64,000 nucleotides of DNA from Bradyrhizobium sp. Y36 (GTDB lineage Bacteria > Pseudomonadota > Alphaproteobacteria > Rhizobiales > Xanthobacteraceae): positions 124,001-188,000 of the forward strand of contig NZ_NWTI01000015.1 in the NCBI RefSeq assembly GCF_002531575.1. Reading direction: 5' to 3'. Of this stretch, positions 21,545 through 29,109 are shown piece after piece. Made by a program: the position numbers and the translations under genes. Position 1 is the first letter of the stretch. Each line of letters begins with the position of its first letter. The notes under the pieces are model-generated. The model was not told the origin of the DNA. It did no database searches and saw nothing but the letters and a program-made list of their open reading frames with translations.

Positions 21545-22327
21545 ATGTCCCGAAGCCGAAGCATGTATATTTGGAAGCTCGAACCGGTTCTCGCAGCTGA
21601 AGGTGGCGTCAACAAGCTCGTCGAGAAGGCGCGCCGTGCCAAGCTCTCGGCCATCTGGGTCAAGGTCGCGGATGGGGCCTCGCCGTACCGCAATGTGACC
21701 GGGGCGATGGCCGCCACGATGACCAATCTCGTCAACAAGGCCCATGACAGCAATTTGCAGGTCTGGGGTTGGCAGGTCCCGCATTGCCCGACGACGCAGG
21801 CTGCTCAGGCCGAAGCGACGGCGTTCAGGAATCTGGCGCAGCAATTCGATCTGGACGGCATGATCATGGATGCCGAAGGCGGCGCGGAATTCTTTCACGG
21901 CGGCCTCAATGAGGCGAGAGCCTATGGCACTGCGATGCGGCAGGCGGCGAACGCGCTGAGCAAACCCCTGGGAATGTCGAGCAACGACATCCCGCAGAAC
22001 ATCACTGGCTGGCTTCCGCGATTCACCGAGATCGCTCAGCACGCCGATTTCAACTTTCCTCAAACCTACTACGGCTCCAGTCCGAGCGTCGCGTCGCGCA
22101 TCGATCGCGCGGTCACCGGCAATGCACATCTCACGATCCCCTTCGCTCCCGTTGGCGCCGGTTATGTCGGGGATGGCGGCGGCTGTGCGTCGGCCCAGGC
22201 CTGCGCGGAACGCGCGACCATCTTCATCCAGCTCTGCAAGGACCGGGATTATCAGAGCTATTCGTTCTGGCATTGGGCTGGTGCGCCGATGGCCTTGTGG
22301 GAGGTTCTGAACACCACGCCGGCCTAG
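21545..22327 (+). CDS. TIM-barrel-like protein of unknown function
   Basis: 260 residues with CAGGAG ahead of the ATG and no signal peptide. The order of strands and helices looks like a glycosidase-type barrel: MYIWKLEPVLAAEGGVNKLV, KLSAIWVKVADG, LQVWGWQVPHCPTT, a strand FDLDGMIMDAEGGAEFF with acidic residues where such barrels have their catalytic carboxylates, DFNFPQTYYGSS, and YQSYSFWHWAGAPMALWEV at the end. It resembles lysozyme-like or DUF1906-like GH barrels only at the level of fold. Whether it cleaves glycans is unknown. It stands alone. Confidence 0.65.
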   Translation: MSRSRSMYIWKLEPVLAAEGGVNKLVEKARRAKLSAIWVKVADGASPYRNVTGAMAATMTNLVNKAHDSNLQVWGWQVPHCPTTQAAQAEATAFRNLAQQFDLDGMIMDAEGGAEFFHGGLNEARAYGTAMRQAANALSKPLGMSSNDIPQNITGWLPRFTEIAQHADFNFPQTYYGSSPSVASRIDRAVTGNAHLTIPFAPVGAGYVGDGGGCASAQACAERATIFIQLCKDRDYQSYSFWHWAGAPMALWEVLNTTPA

Positions 22328-22376
22328 CGCCATAGCTCGGATGACGTGAGCGAAATCCGGGGGCGTTCCCGCGCCC

Positions 22377-23330
22377 CTACTCCGTCCTGCGCAGAAACGC
22401 TCCGAATGCCCTTGGGCCGTCCCCGGTCTTGACCTCGCCGATCACCTTCAGCTCGGCCGCATCGATGATGACAAGCGTGTTGCTCTCCCAGCAGGCGACG
22501 ATGACGCGCTTGCCGTCGGCGGTCGCCGCGATGCCTTCCGGATAGTCGCCGACATTGATGCGCTTGAGCGGCGTCAGGCTCGCCAGATCGAACACGCTGA
22601 CCGTGCCGCCATATTGGTCGGTGACGAAGCCGCGCCCCTGCGTCAGCGCCACTGCATAGGGCCGCATGCCGACCTTCACGCGGCCGACCTCCTTGCCTTC
22701 AGCAAGATCGATCACGGAGACGTCGTCGGAGCCGACATTGGCGGTGTAGGCGCGCCTGCCCTCGGCATCGATGGTGACGCCGAACGGACGGGTGCCGACC
22801 TTGATGGTCGCCTTGCGCTGACGCGTCGTCGTGTCCACGACCGAGACGCTGTCGTCGTCGCGGTCGGCCGAGAGCAGCAGCTTGCCGTCAGGCGTCACCG
22901 CCAGGCCCGACGGCGAGGCACCGACCGCGATGCTGGCCGTGACGCTGCGCGCGGCGGTGTCGATCACCCGCACCGCCGCCGCATACCAGTCCGCGACATA
23001 GACCGTCTTGCCATCAGGCGCGGCGGCAATGCCGAGCGGGCCGCCGCCGACCTCGATGCGGCCGGCCACCTGCCGGGTTGCGGCGTCGACGATCGTCACC
23101 GCCTTGGCGTCGGGGCTCGTGACATAGGCAAAGCGCCCGTCCGCGCTGACGGCCACCCCCGCCGGCTTGCCGCCGATGGGAATGGTCGCGACGCTGCGCG
23201 AGGTTGCGAGGTCCACCACCATCAGATCGTCACTGAGCTGGTTAGTGACGAACGCCTCCTCGGCAGCCGCGCTGCCGAGGCCGGCATGGCAAAGGCTGGC
23301 GGCGAGCGCCGCCAGAGCCAGCACCCGCAC
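22377..23330 (-). CDS. periplasmic YVTN-type beta-propeller protein
   Basis: 317 residues from a GTG, with a signal peptide (LALAALAASLCHAGLGSAAA). At least six repeats of about 42 residues follow, each of the kind AGVAVSADGRFAYVTSPDA then VTIVDAATRQVAGRIEVGG. This is the seven-bladed YVTN/lactonase-like propeller. Such proteins bind partners or metals in the periplasm, and no enzymatic residues can be named. It starts 2 nt after the stop of the SRPBCC gene, so they are one unit. I recall similar pairs near PQQ-dependent dehydrogenase genes, but none is in this window. Confidence 0.85.
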   Translation of the reverse strand: MRVLALAALAASLCHAGLGSAAAEEAFVTNQLSDDLMVVDLATSRSVATIPIGGKPAGVAVSADGRFAYVTSPDAKAVTIVDAATRQVAGRIEVGGGPLGIAAAPDGKTVYVADWYAAAVRVIDTAARSVTASIAVGASPSGLAVTPDGKLLLSADRDDDSVSVVDTTTRQRKATIKVGTRPFGVTIDAEGRRAYTANVGSDDVSVIDLAEGKEVGRVKVGMRPYAVALTQGRGFVTDQYGGTVSVFDLASLTPLKRINVGDYPEGIAATADGKRVIVACWESNTLVIIDAAELKVIGEVKTGDGPRAFGAFLRRTE

Positions 23331-23332
23331 GG

Positions 23333-23914
23333 TCAGCTGCCGCTCTCGATCTTCTTCTTCAGCGCTTCGAGCCCGGTCTTGTAGAGCCCGCTCACCGCGG
23401 TCCTGGCGGCCTCGTCACTCAGCTCCGGCGGCGGATCGTTGTTGGGAAAGCCGCGGTAGAACGCGCCGGCCCATTCCAGCTTCGCCTTGCCGTCCGAAGC
23501 CGGCGATACCGTCAGCGTCGAGGAATAATTGGTGACCGGCAGCACCTTCACGTCGACCTTGGTGATCCGGTACGAATAGCTCATCATGTCGGGCTCGTAT
23601 TTGTAGAGCTCCTCCTCGACCGTGGCGCCGCCCTGCAGGGTCAGCGTCCGCGTCGCGCCGACCTCGTTGCCCTTCTCGCCCGTGGTCTTGGTGACGGGCG
23701 GAAGCCAGCTCATGTCCTGAAAGTTGCGGATCGCGGCCCAGACCTTGTCCTGCGGCGCGTTGATCTCGATGGATTCACGCACCTTCTGCCGGGTCGGCCC
23801 ATGCGCCCAGGCGGCCGGTGAAAAAACCGGCCCAAAGGCCGCCGTCAAGCCTGCCGCCCCACACACAGCCAGCGCGCCGGCCACGGCCGTGCGCCGTCCA
23901 ATCGTCACCCTCAT
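23333..23914 (-). CDS. exported SRPBCC-family protein
   Basis: 193 residues from ATG 23914. The open frame extends upstream without a start signal, and the N-terminus from 23914 is a good signal or Tat-like peptide (TIGRRTAVAGALAVCGAAGL). The START/SRPBCC fold is seen in VRESIEINAPQDKVWAAIRN (first strand and helix), the polar pocket strands and the long C-terminal helix AVSGLYKTGLEALKKKIES. SRPBCC proteins hold hydrophobic ligands in a deep pocket. The propeller gene follows 2 nt later. Confidence 0.8.
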   Translation of the reverse strand: MRVTIGRRTAVAGALAVCGAAGLTAAFGPVFSPAAWAHGPTRQKVRESIEINAPQDKVWAAIRNFQDMSWLPPVTKTTGEKGNEVGATRTLTLQGGATVEEELYKYEPDMMSYSYRITKVDVKVLPVTNYSSTLTVSPASDGKAKLEWAGAFYRGFPNNDPPPELSDEAARTAVSGLYKTGLEALKKKIESGS

Positions 23915-24129
23915 CTCGTTTCCTCTTACGTCCAGTTGATCGTGCGCGACTTGGAGTGCGCGCTGCGGCCATCCTAGCGCATTTTGGGGCCGAGGGGAGA
24001 CCGGTTCGTGGCGCCGTTGCGGCGGAGCTGAGCGCAACCCACAAGCTGTTGCGCCGCCCGAGAGGCAAAACACCCACGGGCGGGTCAACGCCACCGAACC
24101 GAAATATTTCTCTTTATCAGAACTTCGGA

Positions 24130-24590
24130 TTATCGTATATAGAGCCATCCCACCCCGGCCGAGGGGCGCATCGCGATCGTCACGACACGCGGGGTGGGAC
24201 GTGGTGGACGTAGGCGGCGTCGGCGCGAAGGGCTTCGCAGGGCGGGCAACCGTGAGCGAGGGTGTCGCGCATACGACCGGCGCAGCCTCCGTACGGCAAA
24301 ATCGTGTGGTCCCGGCGCCCGCAGTCTGTGCGCCAAGCCTTGCGGTGATGTCGCGGCCCAACCGGGCCGCGCGCATCAGCTATCCGAGAAGGCGACGGGG
24401 GCAATAGCGCATCGCTCCCCGAGGAGAGCGCGACATAAGCCGTAAACCCACTGCGCAGGGAAGGCCGGATGTTTGGCTACACCTGTATGCCGCTGTGCAG
24501 CTTCTCGTCACGCAGGTTTCGCACAGTGGACCGCGGGTGCCAGCCGGCACCCGGCCTTCCCTGCGCCCTCGGCACTTCAGAGGGCGGAGA
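24130..24590. repeat. ~460-bp structured non-coding repeat element
   Basis: No credible gene lies in 23915-24685. Instead there are many perfect inverted repeats: CCCACCCCG/CGGGGTGGG (24149-24157, 24190-24198), GCGGCCC/GGGCCGC (24353-24359, 24364-24370), a 16-bp pair GCGCAGGGAAGGCCGG/CCGGCCTTCCCTGCGC (24453-24468, 24551-24566) enclosing CGGGTGCC/GGCACCCG (24534-24541, 24546-24553), and CGCCCTC/GAGGGCG (24564-24570, 24580-24586). A TATATA lies at about 24136. I recall close relatives of this stretch repeated many times in Bradyrhizobium and Rhodopseudomonas genomes. It could be a structured RNA or a non-autonomous mobile element. Confidence 0.65.
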
Positions 24591-24685
24591 ATGCCGCAAA
24601 GCTCGGGCAGTTCATGCCGCGAGGAGGTCAGGCCGTGTCCACATCGTTCGCAAGTTGCTCCGATTAAGCCTGGACCAAAACTCCG

Positions 24686-24973
24686 TCACGCAGCGTCGGC
24701 CGGCCTCACCCGACGCGCGATCTCCGCCCCCTTCTCGCGCTCGACGACGCCGATGTCGTACTGTCCCTGCAAGTCCAGCCAAAACTGGGGACTGTTGCCG
24801 AAATAGCGTCCGAGACGCACCGCCGTGTCCGCAGAGATACCGCGACGCCCGTTCAAGATATCAGTGATCCGGCCCGAGGGGACGCCGATGTCGATGGAAA
24901 GCTTGTTGGCGCTAAGCCCACGCGCCGTGATTTCGCGCTTGAGCAAACGACCGGGGTGCACGAGAGGAGGCAT
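24686..24973 (-). CDS. higA: HigA-family antitoxin (XRE HTH)
   Basis: 95 residues. The family start HPGRLLKREITARGLSANKL leads into a Cro/C1-type helix-turn-helix (LSIDIGVPSGRITDILNGRR) and the HigA signature ISADTAVRLGRYFGNSPQFW followed by LDLQ. HigA neutralises the mRNA-cleaving HigB toxin and represses their operon. Here the toxin gene directly upstream is reduced to its last codons (24979-25060), so the antitoxin is orphaned. It may still act as a regulator or as protection against a HigB encoded elsewhere. Confidence 0.88.
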   Translation of the reverse strand: MPPLVHPGRLLKREITARGLSANKLSIDIGVPSGRITDILNGRRGISADTAVRLGRYFGNSPQFWLDLQGQYDIGVVEREKGAEIARRVRPADAA

Positions 24974-24978
24974 GGATG

Positions 24979-25060
24979 TCAGCCCTTATGATAGTCGACG
25001 ATTTCAACCTCGTGGGCGTCGCCCTTGGTGAACTCGAAGCAGAAATGAATACGGCACTCA
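24979..25060 (-). pseudogene. remnant of higB toxin gene (3' end only)
   Basis: In the frame ending with TGA (24981-24979), 5 nt before the higA ATG, the last 25 or so codons read CRIHFCFEFTKGDAHEVEIV then DYHKG. This matches the C-terminus of HigB/RelE-type toxins (RICFxW...VEIVDYH). No start codon or upstream toxin sequence remains, because the end of the AAA ATPase gene adjoins and slightly overlaps it. The active toxin fold cannot be made. Confidence 0.7.
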
Positions 25061-25843
25061 CTCCCCCAGCGTCGCCTCGACGAACCCGCGCGGATCGGCA
25101 CAAAACTCGCGCATCAACCGATAATGATCCGTCTCCTCCACCGTCACCGGCTCCAGCCCATATTTCGCCAGCCGCAGCAGCCGCGCGTTCGGATAAGCCA
25201 TCAGCATCGGCGAATGCGTCGCCATGATCACCTGGCAGATCCGGGACGCTTCCATGCGCCGCAGCAGCTTCAGGAACTCGATCTGCCGCGCCGGCGACAG
25301 CGCCGATTCCGGCTCGTCGAAGATGAAGATGCCCTGGCGCTGGCAGCGTTCCTCGAAGAAGCGCAGGAAGCCTTCGCCGTGGGAGTGCGACAGGAAATCG
25401 GGACCAGCCTGGCTGGCATCGCGCGCGGCCTTGTCCAGATACCGCGCGACCGAGAAGAAACTCTCGGCGCGAAAGAACCAGCCATTGGTGATCTTCGGCA
25501 GCCAGCTTGCGCGCAGGGCCTTTCCGAGCTGGCCGCCCATCTTCTCGCGCGCCTCGGAATGATCGACCGGCATGTAACCCTTGCCGCCGCCGGCATCGTC
25601 GTAGCCGGCGAGCGCTGCGATCCCTTCGAGGATCGTCGATTTTCCGGTGCCGTTCTCACCGACGATGATGGTGATGGCGGCGTCGAAGTTGAGCTCGAAC
25701 TCATCCGGGAAGATGGGCAGGCAGAACGGATAGACCTCGCGATCGTGGACGCGCGACGGGTCGAGCCAGACCCGTTTCAGGTAAGGCGCCGGCAAATTGA
25801 TCGTTCGACCGCTTCTTCGGCTCATACCCCGCCTCGAGTCCAT
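25058..25843 (-). CDS. AAA-family ATPase (ABC/SMC-like head)
   Basis: About 261 residues from ATG 25843. ATG 25825, behind GGCGGGGT, is equally possible. Walker A is IIVGENGTGKSTILEGIAAL. Walker B is GIFIFDEPESALSPARQIEF, and a switch His occurs in VIMATHSPMLMAYPNA. A short helical insert separates the two. Such stand-alone SMC/ABC-type ATPases occur in repair, nuclease-associated and defence contexts, but there is no partner gene beside it. The 3' end abuts the higB remnant, so its insertion or a deletion probably broke higB. Confidence 0.82.
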   Translation of the reverse strand: MDSRRGMSRRSGRTINLPAPYLKRVWLDPSRVHDREVYPFCLPIFPDEFELNFDAAITIIVGENGTGKSTILEGIAALAGYDDAGGGKGYMPVDHSEAREKMGGQLGKALRASWLPKITNGWFFRAESFFSVARYLDKAARDASQAGPDFLSHSHGEGFLRFFEERCQRQGIFIFDEPESALSPARQIEFLKLLRRMEASRICQVIMATHSPMLMAYPNARLLRLAKYGLEPVTVEETDHYRLMREFCADPRGFVEATLGE

Positions 25844-25910
25844 TCTGACCGATCCTTCGATCTGAACATGAACATACAGGGAACACAACCTCCGCGTAAG
25901 CTGCATCTTG

Positions 25911-25935
25911 GAAACATACGGAAACAACTCGAAAC
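25911..25935. repeat. three GAAAC repeats with 10-bp period
   Basis: GAAACATACG, GAAACAACTC and GAAACAAACG follow each other at 25911, 25921 and 25931, one per helical turn. They lie between the divergent ATPase and DUF1217 genes. A perfect hairpin GGCCTGCG/CGCAGGCC (25942-25949, 25955-25962) comes next. They may be regulator contacts. Confidence 0.35.
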
Positions 25936-26108
25936 AAACGCGGCCTGCGTTACCCGCAGGCCCGTTGAAACGTCAGATTGTAAGCCGACACGGCCCGAAG
26001 GAAACGCAACTGAGAGACTGCCTGCTGGCATGAGGCCGGCTCCCCTGCCCGCGACCCCGCAATGATTGACGGACGTCCGGGACGTTAAGAAGCCGCGAGG
26101 AATGCGCG

Positions 26109-28190
26109 ATGGTATCAACGTATTTCGGTTACAACTACATCACGCGCAATCTCAAGCAGTCCCTGACCCGGGTCGAACAGCAACCCGATGTCGCTCGGGA
26201 GGCCGCCTACTACAAAGCCCACATCGGCAAGGTGAAGACCGTCGACGACCTGATGAAGGACTATCGCCTGTATCATTATGCGTTGAAGGCATACGGTCTG
26301 GAAGACATGGCATACGCCAACGCCTTCATGAAGAAGGTGCTGGAGAGCGACCTCAACGACTCCAAGAGCTTCGTCAACAAGCTGGTCGACAAACGCTACC
26401 GGGAGTTTGCCGCGGCGTTCTCCTTCAACGACGCCGCAAGGCCGGTTGCCCAGTCGGACAACCAGACCGACGAGATGATCGGCCTGTACACCGCGACCAA
26501 GAAGAGCCAGGTCGATGCACTCGCCAGCGACTCGAATTACTACAGCGCCCAGATCGGCAACATCAGCAGCGCCGACGACATCCTGAACAACGATCGCCTG
26601 CGCAACTATGTCTATTCGGCATTCGGGATCGACGAAAGCAAGTGGCCGCCGGCCACGATCAGCCAGGTCCTGCGCAGCGACCCGTCCGATCCAACCAGCT
26701 ACGTCAACACCACCTTCGCGTCCCAGCTGAGCGGCCTCAACGCAGCGCGCGCCCAAGCGCAATCAGATGCCAGCACGGCCAGCTCGAACATCGCCAACTA
26801 CACGGCCCAACTCTCGCAGCCGGGCGCAAACGTGCCTCAGCTCCAAGTCCAGATCCTGGTCCAGAAGCATCACCTGGAGACGTCTAGGAGCAGCATCTCC
26901 AGTCTCGACGACCAGATCGCAACGATCGGCGGATTTGTGGATATGGCCGGCGCGTTCGCGTTCTTGCCCGACGGGTCGCTTCCGGCGGGTACGCCCGCGC
27001 AGACAGCCGCGAATATCGCACTCACGAAGAAGCGGTTCGACGACAGCAAGGCCGCAGTCTATTCGGCGGCAAGCCCCCTGAACGAAGCCTTTGCAATCAA
27101 TCAATTCAGAACGGCCATCCTCAAACTCAACTCGGTCGACGCGTTCGTGTCGACGTCGAGCGTGTATGATTTTGCGCTCGGCGCCGTCGGCCTCGACCCC
27201 AAAAAGGTTTCGCAGGCGACCATCAAGTCTGTCCTCGAAAGCGACCTCGGCGATCCCAAGAGCTACGTGTATACTCTCAAGGACAATCGATACGTTCAGC
27301 TCGCACGCGCGTTCAACTTCGATGCAAAAGGCAATCTGACGACCCCCCTGTTGGCGCAGGACGCGGCGGAGGTCCTCCAGATCTCGAGGGACTACGTCAT
27401 TCAAGCGGTGAAGAGCGCAAGCACGTTGAGCACCAAGCAGCAGGCCGCGGTTCGGGCACAAGCCGCCAAGGACGCGACGGCATATCAGGAAGCGATCGCG
27501 GGCATCGACAGCGTTTCCGATCTTTTGGCAAACAGGCCGATGGTCGACCTGGTTCTCCTGGCCAAGGGCTTGAACCCCAGCAAGGTCAGCACCGATTTTC
27601 TCAAGAAGATCTTCGCCTCCGATCTGAACGATCCCAAGAGCTTCGCCAACACGCAGAGCGATCCTCGCTTTGCCGACATCGTGGCGTCGTTCAATTTCGA
27701 CAGCAAGGGCAACGTCGCGCGCCTGCCGATGATGGGTCCCCAGAAGCGGGATCAATTGCGGGACACACAGGCAAATTATGTCCAGCAAAGCCTCGAGCAG
27801 CAGCAAGGCGACACCAATCCCGGCGTACGCCTGGCGCTCTACTTCCAGCGCAAGGCGGGCGACATCACGTCGGCATACGACATCCTCGCCGACAAGGCTC
27901 TTTCGGAGGTGTTCAGGACCACCTTCAACTTACCCGATCAGATGGCGGCGATGCCGATCGACCAGCAGGCCAAGTACGTGGACAAGTTCATGAAGATCAA
28001 GGAACTGTCCGACCCTGCGAAAGTCGCCAAGCTGCTGAACCGCTTCTCCGCCATGTATGACGTCAAGAACAACCAGAGCACCGGCCAGGCTCAATCTCCC
28101 TTGCTCAACCTGTTTCAAGGATCGAGCTCGGGCCTATCGGGCATGAGTGAATCCACGTACATGGCGATCGCCAGATTGCGCGCTCACTGA
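26109..28190 (+). CDS. large DUF1217 repeat protein
   Basis: 693 residues, with GAGGA ahead of the ATG. At least four, perhaps five, degenerate DUF1217 units recur, each with a pattern like ESDLNDSKSFVNKLVDKRYR then AAAFSFN (about residues 80, 195, 375 and 510). A Gln/Ala-rich segment between units two and three (about 215-275) looks like a coiled coil. DUF1217 is known mainly from flagellar gene clusters of rhizobia. No flagellar gene is nearby and there is no signal peptide, as expected for a flagellar-type exported protein. The exact role is unknown. Confidence 0.78.
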   Translation: MVSTYFGYNYITRNLKQSLTRVEQQPDVAREAAYYKAHIGKVKTVDDLMKDYRLYHYALKAYGLEDMAYANAFMKKVLESDLNDSKSFVNKLVDKRYREFAAAFSFNDAARPVAQSDNQTDEMIGLYTATKKSQVDALASDSNYYSAQIGNISSADDILNNDRLRNYVYSAFGIDESKWPPATISQVLRSDPSDPTSYVNTTFASQLSGLNAARAQAQSDASTASSNIANYTAQLSQPGANVPQLQVQILVQKHHLETSRSSISSLDDQIATIGGFVDMAGAFAFLPDGSLPAGTPAQTAANIALTKKRFDDSKAAVYSAASPLNEAFAINQFRTAILKLNSVDAFVSTSSVYDFALGAVGLDPKKVSQATIKSVLESDLGDPKSYVYTLKDNRYVQLARAFNFDAKGNLTTPLLAQDAAEVLQISRDYVIQAVKSASTLSTKQQAAVRAQAAKDATAYQEAIAGIDSVSDLLANRPMVDLVLLAKGLNPSKVSTDFLKKIFASDLNDPKSFANTQSDPRFADIVASFNFDSKGNVARLPMMGPQKRDQLRDTQANYVQQSLEQQQGDTNPGVRLALYFQRKAGDITSAYDILADKALSEVFRTTFNLPDQMAAMPIDQQAKYVDKFMKIKELSDPAKVAKLLNRFSAMYDVKNNQSTGQAQSPLLNLFQGSSSGLSGMSESTYMAIARLRAH

Positions 28191-28239
28191 CGATCACTCG
28201 CCGATACCAAAGCATGATCGGAAAAGGGCGCAGCGCGCT

Positions 28240-29100
28240 TCAGCCCAGCACCTCGAGCACCAGCTCCATGGTCATCAACACGGGATTGTCGCCGCGGATC
28301 AGACGGCCCTCCGCGATGCCGCCAGTATAGTCGATCAGCGCGACGTCGAGTGCTGCTTCCAGCGTGCCGGCAGGTCCGGACGCGATCGCCCCGGCCGTGA
28401 TCGCCAGCTCGGTGGCAAACGGCTCGGTCACGCCGCCATGGGTGAAGCGGGCACCGATGGTCGAGCCGACACCGCCGTGAACCCTCGCGCGCGCAATGCC
28501 GTGCGCGCGGCAGAACTCTTCGAGCGAGCCGGCAAAATCCTGGTTGGGCCGCAGCCGCAGCGCGAAAGCACGGCTCGTCGTGCGCGCGTCAGTGCGCGCG
28601 ACGGCCACCGGCCCGAACAGCTTGAAATTGGTCTCGGGATCCGGCTCTGCGGTGAACATCGCGCCGTCAAGGCCGAAGGCCTCGACCTCGAACGGCTCGG
28701 CGACGATGGTCTCGTCAGGCATCATGTGGCCGCCGCCGGCCTTGCCGTCCGCTTCCGTCCACAGCCCGTGGCAGTGAAAGAACGGCTCCCCGTCGCGCAT
28801 GCCGAGCGTCATGCTGCCGAGCTTCGTGCGCGTCAGGCCGCCGGGCCGGTACGTCTCGCTGTAGAACGCGGCGTTCTCGCCCGTCTTCGACAGGGCCGGC
28901 ATCACATAGGCGAACGGCCCGAGCGCGCCGCGCCCGAATCTCAGCACACCGGCCGCAAAGCCTTCGGCTTCAAAGCCGCGCCGCGCGGCCTCCAGCAACG
29001 GCAGGCCCGCCTGAAGCGTGAAGGAAAAGGCGCGCCCCCTCGCCTCGACCCATTGGATACGTTCGACGATCGGCGTGCCCGGCTGCTTGATATTCCGCAT
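28240..29100 (-). CDS. protein with two PPC (DUF296) domains
   Basis: 286 residues. The N-terminal half contains SFTLQAGLPLLEAARRGFEA, GPFAYVMPALSK and the metal-site-like FHCHGLW. The C-terminal half repeats the fold with EEFCRAHGIARARVHGGVGS, ATELAITAGAIA and ALIDYTGGIAEG. PPC domains in plants accompany AT-hook DNA binding. Bacterial single-domain members are trimers of unknown activity. The gene starts 9 nt after the stop of the acyl-CoA ligase gene, so they are co-transcribed. An enzymatic rather than DNA-binding role is plausible from that. Confidence 0.78.
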   Translation of the reverse strand: MRNIKQPGTPIVERIQWVEARGRAFSFTLQAGLPLLEAARRGFEAEGFAAGVLRFGRGALGPFAYVMPALSKTGENAAFYSETYRPGGLTRTKLGSMTLGMRDGEPFFHCHGLWTEADGKAGGGHMMPDETIVAEPFEVEAFGLDGAMFTAEPDPETNFKLFGPVAVARTDARTTSRAFALRLRPNQDFAGSLEEFCRAHGIARARVHGGVGSTIGARFTHGGVTEPFATELAITAGAIASGPAGTLEAALDVALIDYTGGIAEGRLIRGDNPVLMTMELVLEVLG

Positions 29101-29109
29101 CGGCTGCGC

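Noticed and set aside
24201-24867. Several overlapping short frames in the repeat element
   Set aside because: They overlap one another on both strands and cross perfect inverted repeats. The structure explains the conservation better than coding does.
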